Of a stretch of 64,000 nt of DNA, positions 17,628-25,368 are shown one piece after another. The number at the start of each line of letters is the position of its first letter. Position 1 is the stretch's first letter. Origin of the DNA: Micromonospora sp. 15K316 (GTDB lineage Bacteria; Actinomycetota; Actinomycetes; Mycobacteriales; Micromonosporaceae); contig NZ_SMKG01000001.1 in the NCBI RefSeq assembly GCF_004348525.1, positions 147,863 through 211,862 on the forward strand, given 5' to 3'. The translations under genes and the position numbers were made by a program. The notes under the pieces were generated by a model. It was given only the letters and a program-made list of their open reading frames with translations, was not told the origin of the DNA and did no database searches.

Positions 17628-17633
17628 TATACC
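17628..17633 (+). promoter_or_regulatory. -10 box of hsp20
   Basis: TATACC directly downstream of the HAIR element, about 47 nt before the ATG at 17680. Confidence 0.4.
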
Positions 17634-17679
17634 GAGTGCCCGGCCGGTTGGCCGGCGCGAGGAACGTGGAGGAGACGAC

Positions 17680-18165
17680 ATGAGCACGCTGTCGTTGTGG
17701 ACCCGACGAGACCCCTTCGCAGAGTTCGACGCCCTGGTGCGGCAGGCCTTCGGGCCGGTCGGGACCCGGCCGACCGGCTTCGTCCCGGCCGCTGAGGTCA
17801 CCCGTGACGGCGACGACGCGGTGGTACGACTGGAACTGCCCGGACTGGACCCCGACAACGACGTCGCGGTCGAGGTGGACCGGGACTCGCTCGTCGTCCG
17901 GGGTGAGCGGCGCGATGAGCGGGCCGAGGAGCGCGACGGACGCGGCCTGCGGGAGGTGCGCTACGGATCGTTCCGCCGTTCCTTCCGCCTCCCGGCGCAC
18001 ACGACCGCCGACGCGGTCAGCGCCGCGTACGACGCGGGTGTGCTGACCGTCCGGGTCGCGGACGCGTACGCGGGTCGCGTGGCCCGACGGATCCCGGTCA
18101 GCTCCGCGGGCGAGCGGCCCGCGCTGGCGGCGGACGCCGACCAGCCGGAGCAGCCGACGGCCTGA
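17680..18165 (+). CDS. Hsp20/alpha-crystallin family small heat-shock protein
   Basis: 161 residues; ATG behind GGAGGAGA. Short N-terminal arm (LWTRRDPFAEFDALVRQ), alpha-crystallin domain about 40-135 (AEVTRDGDDAVVRLELPGL, DSLVVRGERRDE, FRRSFRLP), and the A-x-x-x-G-V-L motif (AAYDAGVLTVRV) near 119. It acts as an ATP-independent holdase for unfolded proteins in the cytoplasm. The HAIR box upstream indicates repression by HspR (established for the dnaK operon, clpB and hsp18-type genes in Streptomyces). hspR itself is not in this window. Confidence 0.95.
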   Translation: MSTLSLWTRRDPFAEFDALVRQAFGPVGTRPTGFVPAAEVTRDGDDAVVRLELPGLDPDNDVAVEVDRDSLVVRGERRDERAEERDGRGLREVRYGSFRRSFRLPAHTTADAVSAAYDAGVLTVRVADAYAGRVARRIPVSSAGERPALAADADQPEQPTA

Positions 18166-18185
18166 CACCGCATCACGACCATGCC

Positions 18186-18217
18186 GGCCCGGCCGCCTGC
18201 CCCTTGGCGGCCGGGCC
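18186..18217. terminator. Bidirectional terminator
   Basis: 12-bp perfect arms (GGCCCGGCCGCC 18186-18197; complement 18206-18217) with an 8-nt loop, between hsp20 and the convergent CDF gene. Confidence 0.8.
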
Positions 18218-18276
18218 GCATGCTGTCCGCAGGTGAGAAGGTCGCCGGGTGGCACCGCACCCCGCGTCCCGTCCGG

Positions 18277-19233
18277 TCAGGTCCCTGACGCGGGGCGGTC
18301 GTCGGCCGCACCGCCTCCGGTCGGGTCGAGGAAGACGTAGCGGATCGTCGGGAAGAGCACGAGCAGGCGCCGCTCGGCCTCGTCGGCGGCGACCTCGACG
18401 TCGGTGCTGCTCGCCGTCGACACGAAGTCGACCTTCGCGGCGACGAGAATGCTGTCCGGGCCGAGGTAGAGCGTGAGCAACTGGTGCACGTGCTCCACCT
18501 CGGGCACCGCGAGCAGTTCGTGCCGGATCCGGGCCCGCCCGCGCTCCGGCACGGAGCGACCGATCAACAGGGTGATGTTGCTGTAGCCCAGGATCCCGGC
18601 GACGCAGATGAGCAGCGCGCCGATGGCTATCGACGCCAGGCCGTCCCAGAGCGGGTCGCCCGTCAGGTGGGTGAGGCCGACCCCGGCGGCCGCCAGCGCG
18701 AGACCGACCAGGGCCGCGGAATCCTCGAAGAAGACGGCCCTGGTCGGGGTGTCGGAGCCCTGACGCACCAGCAGGAGCGGGCGGACGACGAAGCGCCGGG
18801 CCCGGGCCCGGATCTGGCGGACCGACCGCGCCAACGAGATGGACTCGAGTACGGCGGCGACGAGGAGCACGAGGTACGCGAGGAGTGGTTGCTGCTGCCG
18901 CTCGGGGGACCGGATCGCCTCGACGCCCTCTTCGATCGAGAGGCCACCGCCGATCAGGAACGTGGCGACGGCGGCGAGCAGCGCCCAGACGTACGTCTCC
19001 CCGCCGTGTCCGAACGGCCGCTCCTCGGTGGGGGGCCGGGCGCCGCGACGCAGGCCGACGAAGAGCAGCACCTCGGTGGTGGTGTCGGCGAGCGAGTGCA
19101 TGGCCTCGGCCAGCATCGCCGCCGAGCCCGAGACGAACCCCACGATGCCCTTCGCCACGGCCACACCGAGATTGACCACGCCGGCCACGACGACGGTGCG
19201 CAGATTCCCCCCGGACTCCGGCGATTCGGGCAT
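18277..19233 (-). CDS. Cation diffusion facilitator (CDF) metal transporter
   Basis: 318 residues, about six membrane segments. TM2 has LAEAMHSLADTTTEV with the HxxxD metal site (H46, D50). TM5 reads FFEDSAALVG, where the usual H/D pair is E-D, so metal preference may differ from zinc-type CDFs. An FGHGGETYVWAL block follows TM2. The C-terminal domain (about 225-300) is the cytoplasmic ferredoxin-like metal sensor. It should export a divalent cation (Zn, Co, Mn or Fe) by proton exchange. No metal regulator lies next to it. Confidence 0.88.
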   Translation of the reverse strand: MPESPESGGNLRTVVVAGVVNLGVAVAKGIVGFVSGSAAMLAEAMHSLADTTTEVLLFVGLRRGARPPTEERPFGHGGETYVWALLAAVATFLIGGGLSIEEGVEAIRSPERQQQPLLAYLVLLVAAVLESISLARSVRQIRARARRFVVRPLLLVRQGSDTPTRAVFFEDSAALVGLALAAAGVGLTHLTGDPLWDGLASIAIGALLICVAGILGYSNITLLIGRSVPERGRARIRHELLAVPEVEHVHQLLTLYLGPDSILVAAKVDFVSTASSTDVEVAADEAERRLLVLFPTIRYVFLDPTGGGAADDRPASGT

Positions 19234-19291
19234 GTGCGCAGCTTATTGCCCGGCGAGTAGCCGGATCGGACAGTCGGCCAGACCGGCGCGG

Positions 19292-19327
19292 CGTGGTGGC
19301 CGAGCGCGGACACGCCCGGCCACCACG
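19292..19327 (-). terminator. Terminator of the M14 carboxypeptidase gene
   Basis: 11-bp perfect arms CGTGGTGGCCG (19292-19302) and complement (19317-19327), 14-nt loop. Confidence 0.8.
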
Positions 19328-19339
19328 ATCCGCGTCAGG

Positions 19340-21928
19340 TCAGCGCCGGCCTCCCAGGTACATCGCGTTGAACAGCAGCCGGTAGGTGCCGTGCGACTGC
19401 GCTCGGTGCTGCGGCTTGAAGCCGATCATCACCACCTGACCGTCGCCGACCTTGGCGGTCACCACTGCCGCCTTCCCGCCGATGACGTCCTCGCCGAGGA
19501 GGAAGCCGCTCTTGAGCAGGTTCGACTCCGGCCAGGTGGCCGCCACCGAGACACCCTTCGCGCCCTCCTCGACCTCGAACGCGGGCCCGTCGGCGACGAA
19601 CGCCGACGTGCTCGATCCGAATCCGGAGCCGACCGGGTCGCTGCCGTCGACATTCAGGTTCAGCACCGAGCCGGGGATGTTGTACTCGGTCTCCTCCACC
19701 CCCTGGGTGACGTCCCTGACCGGCACGTCGAACGCCTGGATCGGCAGCTGGGCGGCCCGGTTCAGGGTCACCACGGTGCCGCCGGCCTCGACGAACGCCT
19801 TCAGGTTCGCCACGCCGGCATCGGTCATCCCGCCGGTGTACTCCGGCGGCAGGGATCCCGCCGCCCGGCCGTTGCGCATCGAGTTGTACGTGGCGTCGGG
19901 CAGCACGATGGTGTCGAACTTCGCCCGCAGATCGCCGGCGCGGACCGTCGCGTTCGTCAGCTTCTCGTACCCGAACCCGAACTGTTCCAGGATGAGCCGG
20001 GTCCAGCCTTCGTCGTAGTTGTTGAAGCCGTCGTAGAGGCCGACCCGCGGTGCGACGAGCTTGGTCGCCTTCTTCGGCTTCGCGTCCACGGCCGCGATGC
20101 TCAGGCCCAACCTGGTGGCGAGTTCGGTCACCCGGGTGTCGGTGCCCGACCCGGGCGTCACCAGGAAGGTCCCGGCCGGCAGCGTGCCGGTTCGGGTCTT
20201 CACCTCGCCGTCGCTCCGGGAGACCTTGTCCCCCGCCGCGAGCAGCGCGTTCACCGCGGTGGCGCTGTCGTTGACGCGGGGGTCGAGGGCGTACGCGTGC
20301 TTCGGCGCGCCGGCCACCACACCCTTGGGCACGGTCGGCCAGTCGACGTCGACGGTGCGGGCGCGCACCTTCTGGTCGAGCTTGTCGACGGTCACGCCCA
20401 TCTGGAACGACAGGGTGTAGCCGGTGATGTCGTACGGCGGCTCCAGCGGGCCACCGGGGTAGAGCCGGCGGTCCGGGTACTTCTGCGGGTTGAGCAGGTC
20501 CAGGACCGCGGCCCGGTAGGGCTGCGCCTCACGTACCAGGTAACTGCCGGCCGGGTAGGTGCGGCCGCCCACGGCGAACGAGTCCGTCGCGCGCTCGACC
20601 CGGATGTTGTTCCACCGCAGCTTGTCCACCAGCTTCGTGGCGGTCGGGAAGTCCGCCTGGTCGGCGGGGATCACGTAGGTGGTCGTGGCGCCGTTCTTCG
20701 CGCCGTCCCGGGCCATCTTCGCCACGCCCGCGAGCAGGGCCTCCCGGTCGTCGCTGGCGACCCGCAGCATCGCCCACGACGCCGTCTTGATGTACTCGCA
20801 GCTCTGCGACAGGTGCCACTCCCCGCCCTTCCACGGGCTCGGGTAGAACACCGACGGCTCGCTGGTGGAGGTGCCGTCGGCGAACGTCTTCGGGAAGGTC
20901 GACGGGTCGTAGTAGCGGGGCGTCGCCGAGGCGTGCGCCGTCTCGGTCAGGATGCCGATCTGGTTGTGGTAATACGGCGCGGTCCGGGCGCCGCCGTTCC
21001 ACCAGATGTCGTACGACTGACGGGCCAGCGCACCACCCTTGTCCTCGCGCTCCAACCGCTGGCCCATCGCGTCACCGACGAGGTTGACGCCCCGGACCAC
21101 CTGCGGGTGGATGTTCGGGTTCAGCGGATCCTCGTAGGGCGGGATGCTGATCCGGGCGGGGAAGACCGCCGTCTGGTGCACGTTGTGCATGACCTGCGGG
21201 ATCCACTCGTGGAAGAGCTGGCGCCCGACGTTCTGGGTCTCCTGCAGGTTGAACATGTACCAGTCACGGTTGTTGTCGTGGCCGGCGTACTTCTGGTACA
21301 GCTCCGGGTAGCCGGCGTCCTGGTACGGGCCGCCGAGGTTCTTGCGGTACCACTCGGCGACCTTCGTTCCGCCGTCCGGGTTGACGTTCGGCACCAGCAG
21401 GGTGACGACGTTGTCCCGGATCGCCCGCGCCTCGGGCGTCTCGCTGGTCACCAGGTCGTACGCGAACTGCGGCGCGGTCTGGTGCCCCGCCACCTCCGTG
21501 GAGTGGATGCCGAAGTCGACCCAGGCCACGGCCTTGCCGTTCTTCGCCAGCTCACGCGCCTCCTTCTCGGAGAGCGTGTCGCCCTGGGAGAGCCGGACGG
21601 AGGTCTCCCGGTACCGCTCGAGGTTCTCGTCCTTGAGGTTCTTCTCGGAGGAGACGATCGCCATCAGCTGCGGCCGGCCCTCGCTGGTCTTGCCGATCTC
21701 GACCAGCTTCATCCGGTCGCTGGCCTTGTCCAGTTTCCGGTAGTAGTCGGCGATCTGCTCGTAGGTGGCGAGCTTGAAGTCGGCGCACGGCACCCAGCCG
21801 AGCACGGCCTCCGGCTTCGGTACCCGTTTGTCCGCGGTGGCCACGGATCCGGACGTCAGCACCGGCGTACCGATCATCGCCAGCACGCAGGCGACCGGGA
21901 TCGCGGTACGAGACAGTCTTCGTTTCAC
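19340..21928 (-). CDS. Secreted M14-family zinc carboxypeptidase, large form
   Basis: 862 residues. GTG 21928 is preferred (AAGGGA, 6-nt spacer) over GTG 21943. Signal peptide about 1-32. The M14 domain shows the zinc pair in GIHSTEVAGHQ (H142, E145), NVNPDGG and NNRDWYMF (substrate carboxylate-binding N/R region), and a late GILTETAH that may supply the catalytic Glu. A C-terminal half of about 450 residues, with GDKVSR/ GTLPAGTFLV-type beta strands and a final class I glutamine-amidotransferase-like part (GVANLKAFVEAGGTVVTLN), follows. It probably trims peptides outside the cell. An 18-bp element shared with the amidase operon lies 113 nt upstream. Confidence 0.85.
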   Translation of the reverse strand: MKRRLSRTAIPVACVLAMIGTPVLTSGSVATADKRVPKPEAVLGWVPCADFKLATYEQIADYYRKLDKASDRMKLVEIGKTSEGRPQLMAIVSSEKNLKDENLERYRETSVRLSQGDTLSEKEARELAKNGKAVAWVDFGIHSTEVAGHQTAPQFAYDLVTSETPEARAIRDNVVTLLVPNVNPDGGTKVAEWYRKNLGGPYQDAGYPELYQKYAGHDNNRDWYMFNLQETQNVGRQLFHEWIPQVMHNVHQTAVFPARISIPPYEDPLNPNIHPQVVRGVNLVGDAMGQRLEREDKGGALARQSYDIWWNGGARTAPYYHNQIGILTETAHASATPRYYDPSTFPKTFADGTSTSEPSVFYPSPWKGGEWHLSQSCEYIKTASWAMLRVASDDREALLAGVAKMARDGAKNGATTTYVIPADQADFPTATKLVDKLRWNNIRVERATDSFAVGGRTYPAGSYLVREAQPYRAAVLDLLNPQKYPDRRLYPGGPLEPPYDITGYTLSFQMGVTVDKLDQKVRARTVDVDWPTVPKGVVAGAPKHAYALDPRVNDSATAVNALLAAGDKVSRSDGEVKTRTGTLPAGTFLVTPGSGTDTRVTELATRLGLSIAAVDAKPKKATKLVAPRVGLYDGFNNYDEGWTRLILEQFGFGYEKLTNATVRAGDLRAKFDTIVLPDATYNSMRNGRAAGSLPPEYTGGMTDAGVANLKAFVEAGGTVVTLNRAAQLPIQAFDVPVRDVTQGVEETEYNIPGSVLNLNVDGSDPVGSGFGSSTSAFVADGPAFEVEEGAKGVSVAATWPESNLLKSGFLLGEDVIGGKAAVVTAKVGDGQVVMIGFKPQHRAQSHGTYRLLFNAMYLGGRR

Positions 21929-22040
21929 CTGACATCCCTTCACGTTGAACGACGAAAAAGGGACCGAGAGGGCGGCCGCGCCAGATCGGACTCGGTCGAT
22001 TCAACAGGTTTCGATGAGTTTCGGGAACGCCGGCGGCCGC

Positions 22041-22058
22041 AATTGAGGAAATCTTGAG
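22041..22058 (-). promoter_or_regulatory. Shared 18-bp upstream element, copy 1
   Basis: AATTGAGGAAATCTTGAG (plus strand), two TTGAG half-sites as a direct repeat. It matches 15 of 18 bases of copy 2 at 25213-25230. Both lie about 100 nt upstream of exported-enzyme genes on the minus strand. Confidence 0.45.
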
Positions 22059-22122
22059 GCTTCATCGTGGTCGCGCGACGAGGCCGCGCGGCCCGCACAC
22101 ACGGCGGTCGGTGGCGGCGCAG

Positions 22123-22139
22123 ATTCGTAGGCGACGAAT
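22123..22139. repeat. Inverted repeat ATTCGT-N5-ACGAAT
   Basis: Perfect 6-bp arms, 5-nt centre, 146 nt upstream of the membrane pseudogene; operator-like. Confidence 0.3.
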
Positions 22140-22285
22140 TCGCCAACGGCACCCGGGAGCGGCCGATCCACTCGACACGTGTGGACACGGCATCCGGTTC
22201 ACCGGCGAGAACAAGCCCATAAAGCCGGACATGGAGAGCTCGTCACCCTGTCGGACGGCCACGGCACTGTGTTTCCATCTCTCCC

Positions 22286-22943
22286 ATGATCGAGCTCGGC
22301 ACACCACGAGTGACCGACCTCGCGGCGGCACCCGCGCGCCGCCGCACTCTTCACATCCTGCTGAGCCTCCAATCCCTGTCGATCGTGCTGGTGTCGGTGA
22401 ATCGGCTCAGCGACCTCACTCTCGGGTTCGTCGCGCCGAACGAGTTCCTGCGCTGGTCGATCTCAACAACATGGTCCTCGGCCTGGTCACCGTGCTCATC
22501 ACGTACCTGACGTACCAGCACCTGCTCGCCCTGACCGACCGGCGCGGCCTGGCCCGCCGTTTCCTCGACCTCACCTTCGTCGTCGCGGCCTACCTGTACG
22601 CGACGAGCTACGGCAGCCACGAGATCACGAACTATTGCACGGCCGATTCTGCGCGGACACCATGGGCGACCCCTGCCGCATCGTCGCCTTCAACGACGAC
22701 GAGTTCTCCCACTACCTGTTCTTCGCCGGCTTCCTACTACTCAATCTCGTCGTCATGTTTGCCCAGGTCACGGCTCCGGACCGGGCTCGACTGCCCATCG
22801 TGGACTGGGTGCTGCTGACCGCCAACGCACTGTTCATCGCGGCCGGGGTCGTCGCGAACCTGGCGTTCGAACAGATCGGCCTCGACCTGTACGTGGTCGC
22901 GGCCATTGCCGCGCTCTCCGTCATCCTGCTCTGGTGTCAGTAG
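22286..22943 (+). pseudogene. Multi-spanning membrane protein broken by two frameshifts
   Basis: Three consecutive plus-strand frames carry one continuous membrane protein. Part 1 (22286 to about 22456) reads MIELGTPRV...FVAPNEFLRW with one TM. Part 2 (about 22457-22636) reads VDLNNMVLGLVTVLITYLTY...SHEITNY with two TMs. Part 3 (about 22637-22943) reads HGRFCADTMGDPCRIVAFNDDEFSHY and four more hydrophobic segments, ending VILLWCQ. Each change of frame is explained by one lost base, near 22455 (TGGGTC expected, TGGTC present) and near 22635 (TATTTG expected, TATTG present). The abrupt end suggests C-terminal truncation too. No function is recognised; sequencing error is the alternative explanation. 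Confidence 0.7.
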
Positions 22944-23159
22944 GGCTGCGCGGTAGGGCGAGACGCGACCGGCGTATCGGATCGACGCCGCACCCCATTG
23001 TTTGAGTCGGTGAAAGCGAGTTCCCGTCGTTACGCTTCCGCGGAGCCTGGATCGGCACGAATACGCCGAATGCCAAGTGCGTTCTGTCCTCGAAGAGCAA
23101 TCGCGTTATGCGGCGGCGGGCACGCAGAGACAGACGGTTTCGCGACTTCGAAACGCGGA

Positions 23160-23189
23160 TGTAGGGCGGAAGGGCGGTTCCGCCCTACA
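23160..23189 (-). terminator. Terminator of the amidase operon
   Basis: 12-bp perfect arms TGTAGGGCGGAA (23160-23171) and complement (23178-23189), 6-nt loop. The rest of 22944-23159 holds no recognisable gene. Confidence 0.85.
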
Positions 23190-23195
23190 CGCGCG

Positions 23196-24818
23196 TCACT
23201 GGGTGAGTTCGGCGACCTGCTCGGCCGTCAACCGGGGCGTGTCGGCCGCGGCGGGCGTGCGCAGCGCGGCGGGAGACGGGTCTGCGGGTCGCCGCAGGTG
23301 CCAGTCCGTCGTGGCCTGGTACGCGGCCACCACCGACAACAGCCGGTCCTCGGCGTACGGAAGACCGCCGAGGATGGTGCCGATCGGCACCCCGGCGGCG
23401 GTGAACCCGATGGGGAACGCGATCTCCGGCAGACCCAGGATGTCGAAGGGCACCGGATCGGTCTGCACCACCACGTCGCAGACGTCGAAGAGCTCGTGCA
23501 GGACCCGTTCCATCAGCAGCAGCCTGGCCCGCTGCCCCGTGACGAACTCGTTGCCACCCATCAAGGCGCCCTGCAGCCAGCTGGTCACCGAGACACCGAA
23601 ACCACGCAGGTCGGTTCGGAGGTACGGCATGAACGGCTCGCTGCGCTCGGGCAGGCGAACGTTGTTGAAGGTGCCGCCGGTCAGCTGGCTCCACCCCTCC
23701 GGCAGGGTCACGTCGACCAGCGTGACACCGGGGATCGCGGCGAGTTGCGCCAGGTACGCCTGCCGCGCCCGCGCGCTGGCCGAGGTGCCGTCGGCGAATC
23801 CGGGCAGCACGCCGATGCGGGTCTCCCAGCGCAGCCTGACCCGGTTCCGCCGGTACACCGGGGTGGCCGCGTCGATCAGGTCGGGCACGCCGGGCAGGCC
23901 CTGGCTTCGCGGGTCCGCCGGATCCGCACCCGCCATCGCGGTCAGCATGATGGCGGCGTCCTTGGCGTCGCGGGCCAGCGGACCGGGGTGGTCGCGGGTG
24001 TAGGTGAGTGGAATGATGCCGGCCACCGAGACCCTGCCCATGGTGGGCTTGAGGCCGGTCAGGTTCTGCGCGTTGGACGGGGAGGTGATCGAGCCGCCGG
24101 TCTGGGTGCCGATGCCGGAGGTGGCCATCCGGCCCGCCACCGCCGTGGCGGTGCCGGTGGACGACCCGCCGGGGTCGATGTTGCGGTTGGTGGGCGCCCA
24201 GGCGTTCACCGTGGTGATCACGCCGGCCGGCGTGGTGGCCCGGGTGGTGGCCAGCGGACCCATCTGGGTCTTACCCAGCAGGATCGCGCCGCCCGCCTTC
24301 AACCGGGCGACCGCTGTGGCGTCGTAGGGCGGCACGAAGTTCTCGAACAGGAAGGAGTTCGCGGTGGTGCGCACCCCTTCGGTGTAGTAGTTGTCCTTGA
24401 TCGCCAGGGGGATGCCGTGCAGCGCGCCTCGCCGGGGCCGCCGGGCCGCGTCCCGCGCCGAGGCGATCGCCGCGTCGGCGAGCACCAGGTTGAACGCCTG
24501 GTAGATGCCGTCGTACGTGGAGATTCGTGCCAGCATGGCCTCGACGAGCCGCTGCGGGGTGAGCTTGCCGGCGCGGATGAGCCAGGCCGCCTCGGCGATG
24601 GTGAGCTCGGTCGGATCGGCCAGCGCCTCCGGGCGTGGCTTCGTGTAGGCGTTGGGCTGGTCCAGCGACGGTTCCCGCCTGCCCGCCGGCGCGCCGCTCG
24701 CCGTGGCCATCGAGGGCAGCGCGACGGTGACGCCCGCGGCGGAGGCGGTGGCCAGCACGGCGGCACGGGCCAGGAACGCCCGGCGGTCGATCGAACGGTC
24801 GAGTGGTTCGCCAGTCAT
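23196..24818 (-). CDS. Tat-exported amidase-signature family hydrolase
   Basis: 540 residues. ATG 24818 overlaps the upstream stop by ATGA; the in-frame ATG 24830 is the alternative. The twin-arginine signal is DRRAFLARAAVLATASAAG (about 11-29). The amidase-signature triad is visible: Lys141 (PLAIKDN), cis-Ser in DPGGSSTGTA (about 219) and nucleophile Ser243 in TQTGGSI. It hydrolyses an amide (peptide amides, fatty-acid amides or similar) outside the cell after folding in the cytoplasm. It is co-translated with a 100-residue protein. Confidence 0.88.
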   Translation of the reverse strand: MTGEPLDRSIDRRAFLARAAVLATASAAGVTVALPSMATASGAPAGRREPSLDQPNAYTKPRPEALADPTELTIAEAAWLIRAGKLTPQRLVEAMLARISTYDGIYQAFNLVLADAAIASARDAARRPRRGALHGIPLAIKDNYYTEGVRTTANSFLFENFVPPYDATAVARLKAGGAILLGKTQMGPLATTRATTPAGVITTVNAWAPTNRNIDPGGSSTGTATAVAGRMATSGIGTQTGGSITSPSNAQNLTGLKPTMGRVSVAGIIPLTYTRDHPGPLARDAKDAAIMLTAMAGADPADPRSQGLPGVPDLIDAATPVYRRNRVRLRWETRIGVLPGFADGTSASARARQAYLAQLAAIPGVTLVDVTLPEGWSQLTGGTFNNVRLPERSEPFMPYLRTDLRGFGVSVTSWLQGALMGGNEFVTGQRARLLLMERVLHELFDVCDVVVQTDPVPFDILGLPEIAFPIGFTAAGVPIGTILGGLPYAEDRLLSVVAAYQATTDWHLRRPADPSPAALRTPAAADTPRLTAEQVAELTQ

Positions 24819-25117
24819 GCCTTCCGCCATTCGGTGCTGTTCGCGGGGTAGAGGACGGGCGCGTGCTGCTGGGACAGCGCCTTGGCGACGTCGGGGTCGG
24901 TGCTGCCCGGCACGGGCAGCTGGTACGCGGCCAACGTCGCCACGGTGCCCCGCAGGAACGAGCGCAGCGACGCGAGTACGGAGTCCTGGCCCGGCGAGCC
25001 GGTGTCCGGATCCGGGGTGTTACCCGGCGGAAGCTGGTCCAGGTCGATGCCGAGCGCGGCGAGTCGGGCCCTGATCAGGATGTTCAGCTCGGCGTCGGTC
25101 GGTGGAGTAGGGGCCAT
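24815..25117 (-). CDS. Small hypothetical protein co-translated with the Tat amidase
   Basis: 100 residues, ATG behind GGAGGAAG. N-terminal helix (DAELNILIRARLAALGIDLDQLPP), a Pro/Gly/Asp linker, then a second helical part (VLASLRSFLRGTVATLAAYQLP) and a conserved-looking end (QHAPVLYPANSTEWRKA). There is no signal peptide, Tat motif or cysteine. Its stop overlaps the amidase start, so the two products are made together. It may be a small subunit that rides through Tat with the amidase, or a cytoplasmic partner; both are inference. Confidence 0.7.
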   Translation of the reverse strand: MAPTPPTDAELNILIRARLAALGIDLDQLPPGNTPDPDTGSPGQDSVLASLRSFLRGTVATLAAYQLPVPGSTDPDVAKALSQQHAPVLYPANSTEWRKA

Positions 25118-25212
25118 GCGCTTCCTCCATCTGATGCACGCGGGTGTGCCGTTGCGCGAAATGATCTGAACCTAGGCCCGTCCTGGTGATCTGAATGCGC
25201 AGCACGCATGGA

Positions 25213-25230
25213 AATTGAGGAATATTTGAG
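25213..25230 (-). promoter_or_regulatory. Shared 18-bp upstream element, copy 2
   Basis: AATTGAGGAATATTTGAG (plus strand), 96 nt upstream of the ATG at 25117; see copy 1 at 22041-22058. A TAGGTT -10-like hexamer on the minus strand lies about 37 nt downstream of it. Confidence 0.45.
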
Positions 25231-25262
25231 TCTGCCGTCGGGAGTCCGCTCCCCCACCGATG

Positions 25263-25306
25263 CACGAGGGCCTGCTCCGCCCCGTGGGGTGGAACAGGCC
25301 CTCGTG
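25263..25306. terminator. Terminator hairpin (second of a tandem pair)
   Basis: 12-bp perfect arms CACGAGGGCCTG (25263-25274) and complement (25295-25306). It lies just beyond a second hairpin, downstream of the GH92 gene. Confidence 0.75.
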
Positions 25307-25316
25307 TCGAACCGGT

Positions 25317-25345
25317 GGCACGGGTCGGCGGCGCCGACCCGTGCC
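25317..25345. terminator. Terminator hairpin (first of a tandem pair)
   Basis: 13-bp perfect arms GGCACGGGTCGGC (25317-25329) and complement (25333-25345), 3-nt loop, 24 nt after the GH92 stop. Confidence 0.8.
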
Positions 25346-25368
25346 CGGCCGCCTGTCGACGGCTGCGG

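Larger units (their letters stand above)
21929..22285. other. Intergenic region upstream of the M14 gene
   Basis: 357 nt without a supported gene. It holds the 18-bp shared element (22041-22058) and an inverted repeat ATTCGT-N5-ACGAAT (22123-22139). G+C is visibly lower than in flanking genes. Confidence 0.5.
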
